This document shows, in pieces, positions 60,429 to 64,000 of a stretch of 64,000 nt of DNA. Both the position numbers and the translations under genes were made by a program. Within the stretch, counting starts at the first letter, position 1. Every line of letters begins with the position of its first letter. Origin of the DNA: Phaeodactylum tricornutum CCAP 1055/1 (taxonomy: Eukaryota > Bacillariophyta > Bacillariophyceae > Surirellales > Neidiaceae); the NCBI RefSeq assembly GCF_000150955.2, contig NC_011672.1:372001-436000 (forward strand), read 5' to 3'. The notes under the pieces were generated by a model. It was not told the DNA's origin. It made no database searches and saw nothing but the letters and a program-made list of their open reading frames with translations.

Positions 60429-63400
60429 CTAAAAACCAAAATCCGAAGAGGGACTCGCACTACCAACGTCCTTATCGAGAAAGCTCTCTTCGTATTGTTT
60501 CATAATATCACGCTGTGCATCCATATCGACTGTCTGTTCAACAGATTGAACCTCAGCTCGAGCAGCCTCGCGCGCAGCCTTGCGGTCTTCTTCGGCCTTT
60601 TTCTCGTGTTGCTCTTTCAGAAGAGCTTCCTTCTCCTTTTCTTCCTCTCGCTCTTCCTTCAACTTTTCGCCGAGTGCGAGAGCAGCGGCTAGCCGTTCTT
60701 TTTTGGCGACTTCAGCTTCGGCCTTAATCTTCTCTTCACGAGCTTTCCGCTCGACTTCGCGAGCCTTGGCTGCTGCAGCTTCCTCCCTCGCAGCGCCCCA
60801 AGCGCCGTCGTCCTCGCCATCCATTTCATCAGCCTGGACAACCGGCTTGGGCAGATCCCAATTGGTAGCGATGCCACCTTCACCAATGTCGTCGTCATCC
60901 TGTAGATCCCCTAGTCCATCTCCAAGCTTAAAGTCACCAGAAGTATCTCTGAAGCCTTTGCCCCCACTGTTGTTGTTTGTCTTGGCCCTAGGTGGCGCGT
61001 CATCGGAATCAGAATCGCTGTCGTCCTTGCCACCGAAGGCAAAAAAAGAGTCTACTGTAGATTTAGCATTCTGGGATTGGGCTAGAGCTGCCTTCGGGGG
61101 TTTCTTTTGTGTGGTGGCCTTCTTCGGGGCAGTCTTTGGCTTCTTTTTCGCTTTCGTTTTGGACTTCTTCATAAACTGCAAACATACCAGAATGCGCGTC
61201 AAAGTTATTCAAATAGAAAAACGCTGAAAATTTTATCAAACTTACCTTCAACACGTGACGCAATAGCTTCCTTTGAGTCTTCGTGTCGAGCTGGTCAATC
61301 TCTAAATCAATCTCATCCTCATCGGCACCAACTGGTGCAGCCTCTCTGATTATCTGTATCACTCCGCCTAACTGATCGGGAGGAAGTTCGTTGATTGTCT
61401 CGGTAAGAAGCTCTTGTTCATCCAACGAAAGTGGCTTTGAATCATCGACAACGACTTGCTCTTCCGCAGCGTCAATCATCTCAGATTTACGCTTAGTTGG
61501 CTGCTTTTTCTTTCGTTCAGCTATCGTAGGCGAAGACGACGCGATCAACGAAGAACTATGAGTAGCAGCAGGAACGATAGACGAGGACACGTCGTTCTCG
61601 TCACCAGGAGACAGCTCTGCGACTGCAGTATAAGTACGGACAATTTGTGCCTGCAAATGTTGTATCATTTGCATCATTGTGTTAAACTCCGATCGGGTGA
61701 CGGCAGCCGATTCTAGCGAGGGGGCGGTCGCCATCATTGCGGACATAAGCCTTGAATTCTCTGCAGCCATGGAATCGGCCTCTTCTAGTCGTTGAGTCCT
61801 CAAGCTTTTGACTTCTTCGCGTCTGCGCTTGCCGTCTTTGCCCTTCTTTTTTCCATCTACGTCGTCCCCCTGATTTCGACGAATTGTTTGCAACATATGT
61901 TCCACATCGCGGAACTTTGTGTTGAACTGTATCAGTAAATTTCGGGCAGATTGATGAACGGCGTGTGCTGGGTCAATATTAAACATCATGGCATTTTCAA
62001 AAACAAGGCGAACCAATCGGGCAAATTTCTCTGGGCTGTTGATTTCGTCCGCTTCCAACCGGCGGCGAATCGTCTTAAGATCCATAGGCTCCTTGATAAC
62101 TTGATGATAGGTCGGAATACCAAGCGCAACTGGATCCACGGGTTCTCCAAAAAATGCACCAAGTTCTACATCTTTTTCATGCATTATTCGCAATATTTGA
62201 GAGCACTTTTCCATTACTCTAGACAACTGAGCAGAAGGATCGTCGTCTTCTAGTCGAGAGGGCAGTTTCACAAGTCGAGTTGATTCACGGCGGTGCAATG
62301 ATGAAGGTTGCAATGGGCCAGGCAGTCGACTTGACCCAGTTGGATGAGGTTCGGCCGCTACTGCGTCCGATGCCTTTACAGACGTCGAAGCCAAGACAGA
62401 TCCAGTTCTGGGCGTGGCTGAGCTTGACAAGCGCTCTGGAGGGTACATCCGATACAATTCAACCTGACCGCCAGTCTTTCCGCTCATCACCAAAGTCCCA
62501 ATGAGATTAAATTCGCCAATTGCGTTCATCCCTTTCCCGTAAACATTGTAGGATCCTTGTGTATTCATCCAGAACTTCATTACAACTTGCTGATCGACTA
62601 CAGTTTGGTATCGCCCTGCTTGTTTTTTCAGCTGAAAAGATCCTTTGTACAAGTTCGAATCCAGGGGAAATTGACGCGGCTCATCGCTGTTCTGTGCAAT
62701 CTCTGCTAGGGCTTCCGCGGCGTGATGCGCTTCCAAACGAAAATTAAAGTTGCTAGTTTGTCCGTTCGTAAAATGCTCTCGCGTGACAGCCCATTTGCCG
62801 TTGCATGTGTGAGATCCGTCTTCGTTTAATCTCAAAACTCCTCGAGAAACAGCCGAATACGTGCTATGCTCGGGAGGCTTAATCGGATGCAGCGGTATCC
62901 TATCAGCCAGCTCGTTCGGAACTTTGACATCGTCCATTTTGAGCTTGAGTTCAACAGAGGGTCCTGGTATGGATGGTCTTCGTGCCTGCGGCGCGTTAAT
63001 TGGAGGCGGAGCTGAGGTTACTGATTTGTTAGCCTTTATCTTGCGTGGTACAAAATGGCGAAAAATTGTGATCACGCTGTCGCTTGTTAATGTTCCAGTG
63101 ATAGTGTATTTTCCAAACACATTACTCCCCTTTCCTTCGACATTGTGATAGCCCGCTTCGTTTGCTCTGAATTTAAGAACAACGTCGCGTTCGTTGATAC
63201 GAGTCTTCGTCCCATCATCTCCCTTGAGATCGAACCATCCACTGTATCTGCCAGACACAGGAAATGTACCACTTGGCATAGAAGTCTTGTGCTCATACTC
63301 GAAACGACAAAGCATTCCCTTGGAATTCAGCGGGTCTGCCAAAATAAAATCTAACCCCGAAGCCCACATTCCATTGATTCGTTGAATCACCTCGGTCACC

Positions 63401-64000
63401 CCTAAGTCATTCGACTCTTCCTTGAACAGCTTTCCTCGCAAGCAAACAACGCCATTCGGGTATGATTCTGCTGGAGGGGGGAGTGGACCGGCTTCGAGAA
63501 CAGGAGCGGCAGTTTCAGTTTTTAGTTTTTTTGTTTTCGGTAAGGGATCGTTTGTAGCGGCTGTGGGAACTGAAGGTTCGTATCTCTTCCGAAGTACAAT
63601 ATTCATCGACGAATCACCTTCATGATCGCTAGATTTAGCGGTTCCGTTGACATGGAATACTCCGAACTGATTCGTGCCTTTACCATCTACCTTATACACA
63701 CCCGGATTGCCATCGACACATGAAAACTTGATATCCACCCCGCTTTCCGGAATGACTCGACTTCTTTCTTTTTGCTTGCCCTTGGAGGTTGTATGGAAGT
63801 ATGCGAGACTGAAAGATCCATGAAACTCTCCGTCCGTTGGCAACTTAGTAATTTCCTCTTCCGGAGTCAAATTGCGTAGCAACTCAAATCTTTGGGGAGG
63901 AAAATCGTTCGAGTTTTCGTAATTCCACATCCCTCGAATCACGTGACGGCGAAGCTCCACATTATACGACAAAGTTCCTTTCATCACTGGAGGAGCAGGG
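60429..64000 (-). CDS. Bromodomain and NET-domain protein with three N-terminal beta-rich repeats, partial
   Basis: A last exon (61175-60429) joins across a 70-bp intron (GTAAGT..TTGCAG, 61245-61176) to an upstream exon open to the window edge, so the N-terminus is missing. At least 1,160 residues are visible. Three copies of a unit of about 130 residues come first. Each ends in a form of GKGxNxFGxxxxxGT (KGTNQFGVFHVNGT, KGSNVFGKYTITGT, KGMNAIGEFNLIGT) and starts with a GxW core (RGMWNYE, NGMWASG, NGKWAVT). A bromodomain follows (about residues 585-690 from 63987) with IPTYHQVIKEPMDLKTIRRRL and FENAMMFN. An NET domain comes next (about 850-914) with ELLTETINELPPDQLGGVIQII. The last exon is basic, then Glu/Lys/Ala coiled coil. 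Bromodomain plus NET is the BET layout; a single bromodomain and the repeats differ from animal BET proteins. The expected role is reading acetylated histones. Confidence 0.88.

Noticed and set aside
1-64000. tRNA genes, CRISPR arrays, LTR or other mobile elements
   Set aside because: I looked for tRNA B-box-like GTTCGAATC motifs with matching arms, spaced direct repeats and transposon protein motifs, and found none convincing.

Overview
The window looks like nuclear DNA of a diatom, most probably a pennate diatom such as Phaeodactylum tricornutum (an inference from style, not a database match). It is gene-dense, with about 30 protein genes on both strands in 64 kb. Introns are few and short (mostly 70-110 bp) with GTAAGT/GTGAGT-type donors and CAG/TAG acceptors. 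Several proteins begin with a signal peptide followed by an ASAFAP-like motif (GFAP, ADAF, LAFS, TGAF, SGFV), the bipartite address used for four-membrane plastids of red-algal origin. No rRNA, tRNA, CRISPR array, insertion sequence or clear transposon was seen.

1-16 kb: a plastid thioredoxin-like protein (cut by the left edge), a plastid RlmN-type radical SAM rRNA methyltransferase, an unrecognised protein, a membrane-anchored DUF218 protein, a YheT/EMB8-type hydrolase, a twin-CX9C protein resembling the complex I factor NDUFAF8, an acylcarnitine-type mitochondrial carrier, a membrane RING ubiquitin ligase, the tRNA t6A enzyme OSGEP/Kae1, and a five-exon plastid ClpP.

16-33 kb: an RGG-repeat translation-factor-like protein with a C-terminal W2-type domain, a 4-hydroxyphenylpyruvate dioxygenase-like protein with a large insertion, the splicing factor SNW1/SKIP, a possibly myristoylated unknown, a 1,373-residue metallo-beta-lactamase/cyclic-nucleotide-binding protein resembling Dictyostelium GbpA/GbpB phosphodiesterases, an unknown plastid-type protein, and REXO4.

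33-47 kb: a plastid-type fusion of two NTF2-like domains with a membrane region, preceded by three cAMP-element-like sites; a GH10 xylanase without a signal peptide; a 1.6-kb gene-poor stretch with a minisatellite; two unknown proteins; a FAD oxidoreductase; and a decayed copy of a Ser/Lys/Gly-linker repeat protein.

46-64 kb: the ribosome-biogenesis factor RRP1, an RRM/zinc-knuckle protein, a mitochondrial-type ketoacyl-ACP synthase, a SAMHD1-like dNTPase, a MYND-finger protein, a Rossmann-fold protein, a compact ABC transporter, and a bromodomain/NET protein with three N-terminal repeats that runs off the right edge.

The genes do not form one pathway; they are mainly housekeeping and organelle functions in divergent or convergent pairs. 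The most noteworthy items are the MBL-cyclic nucleotide protein, the triple-repeat bromodomain protein, the HPPD-like protein with insertion, the NTF2-NTF2-membrane fusion, and a recurrent TCACWGTCA motif concentrated in gene-upstream DNA. Start codons were checked by eye and TTG/GTG starts were replaced by the nearest in-frame ATG. Splice sites were assigned by reading donors, acceptors and frames.
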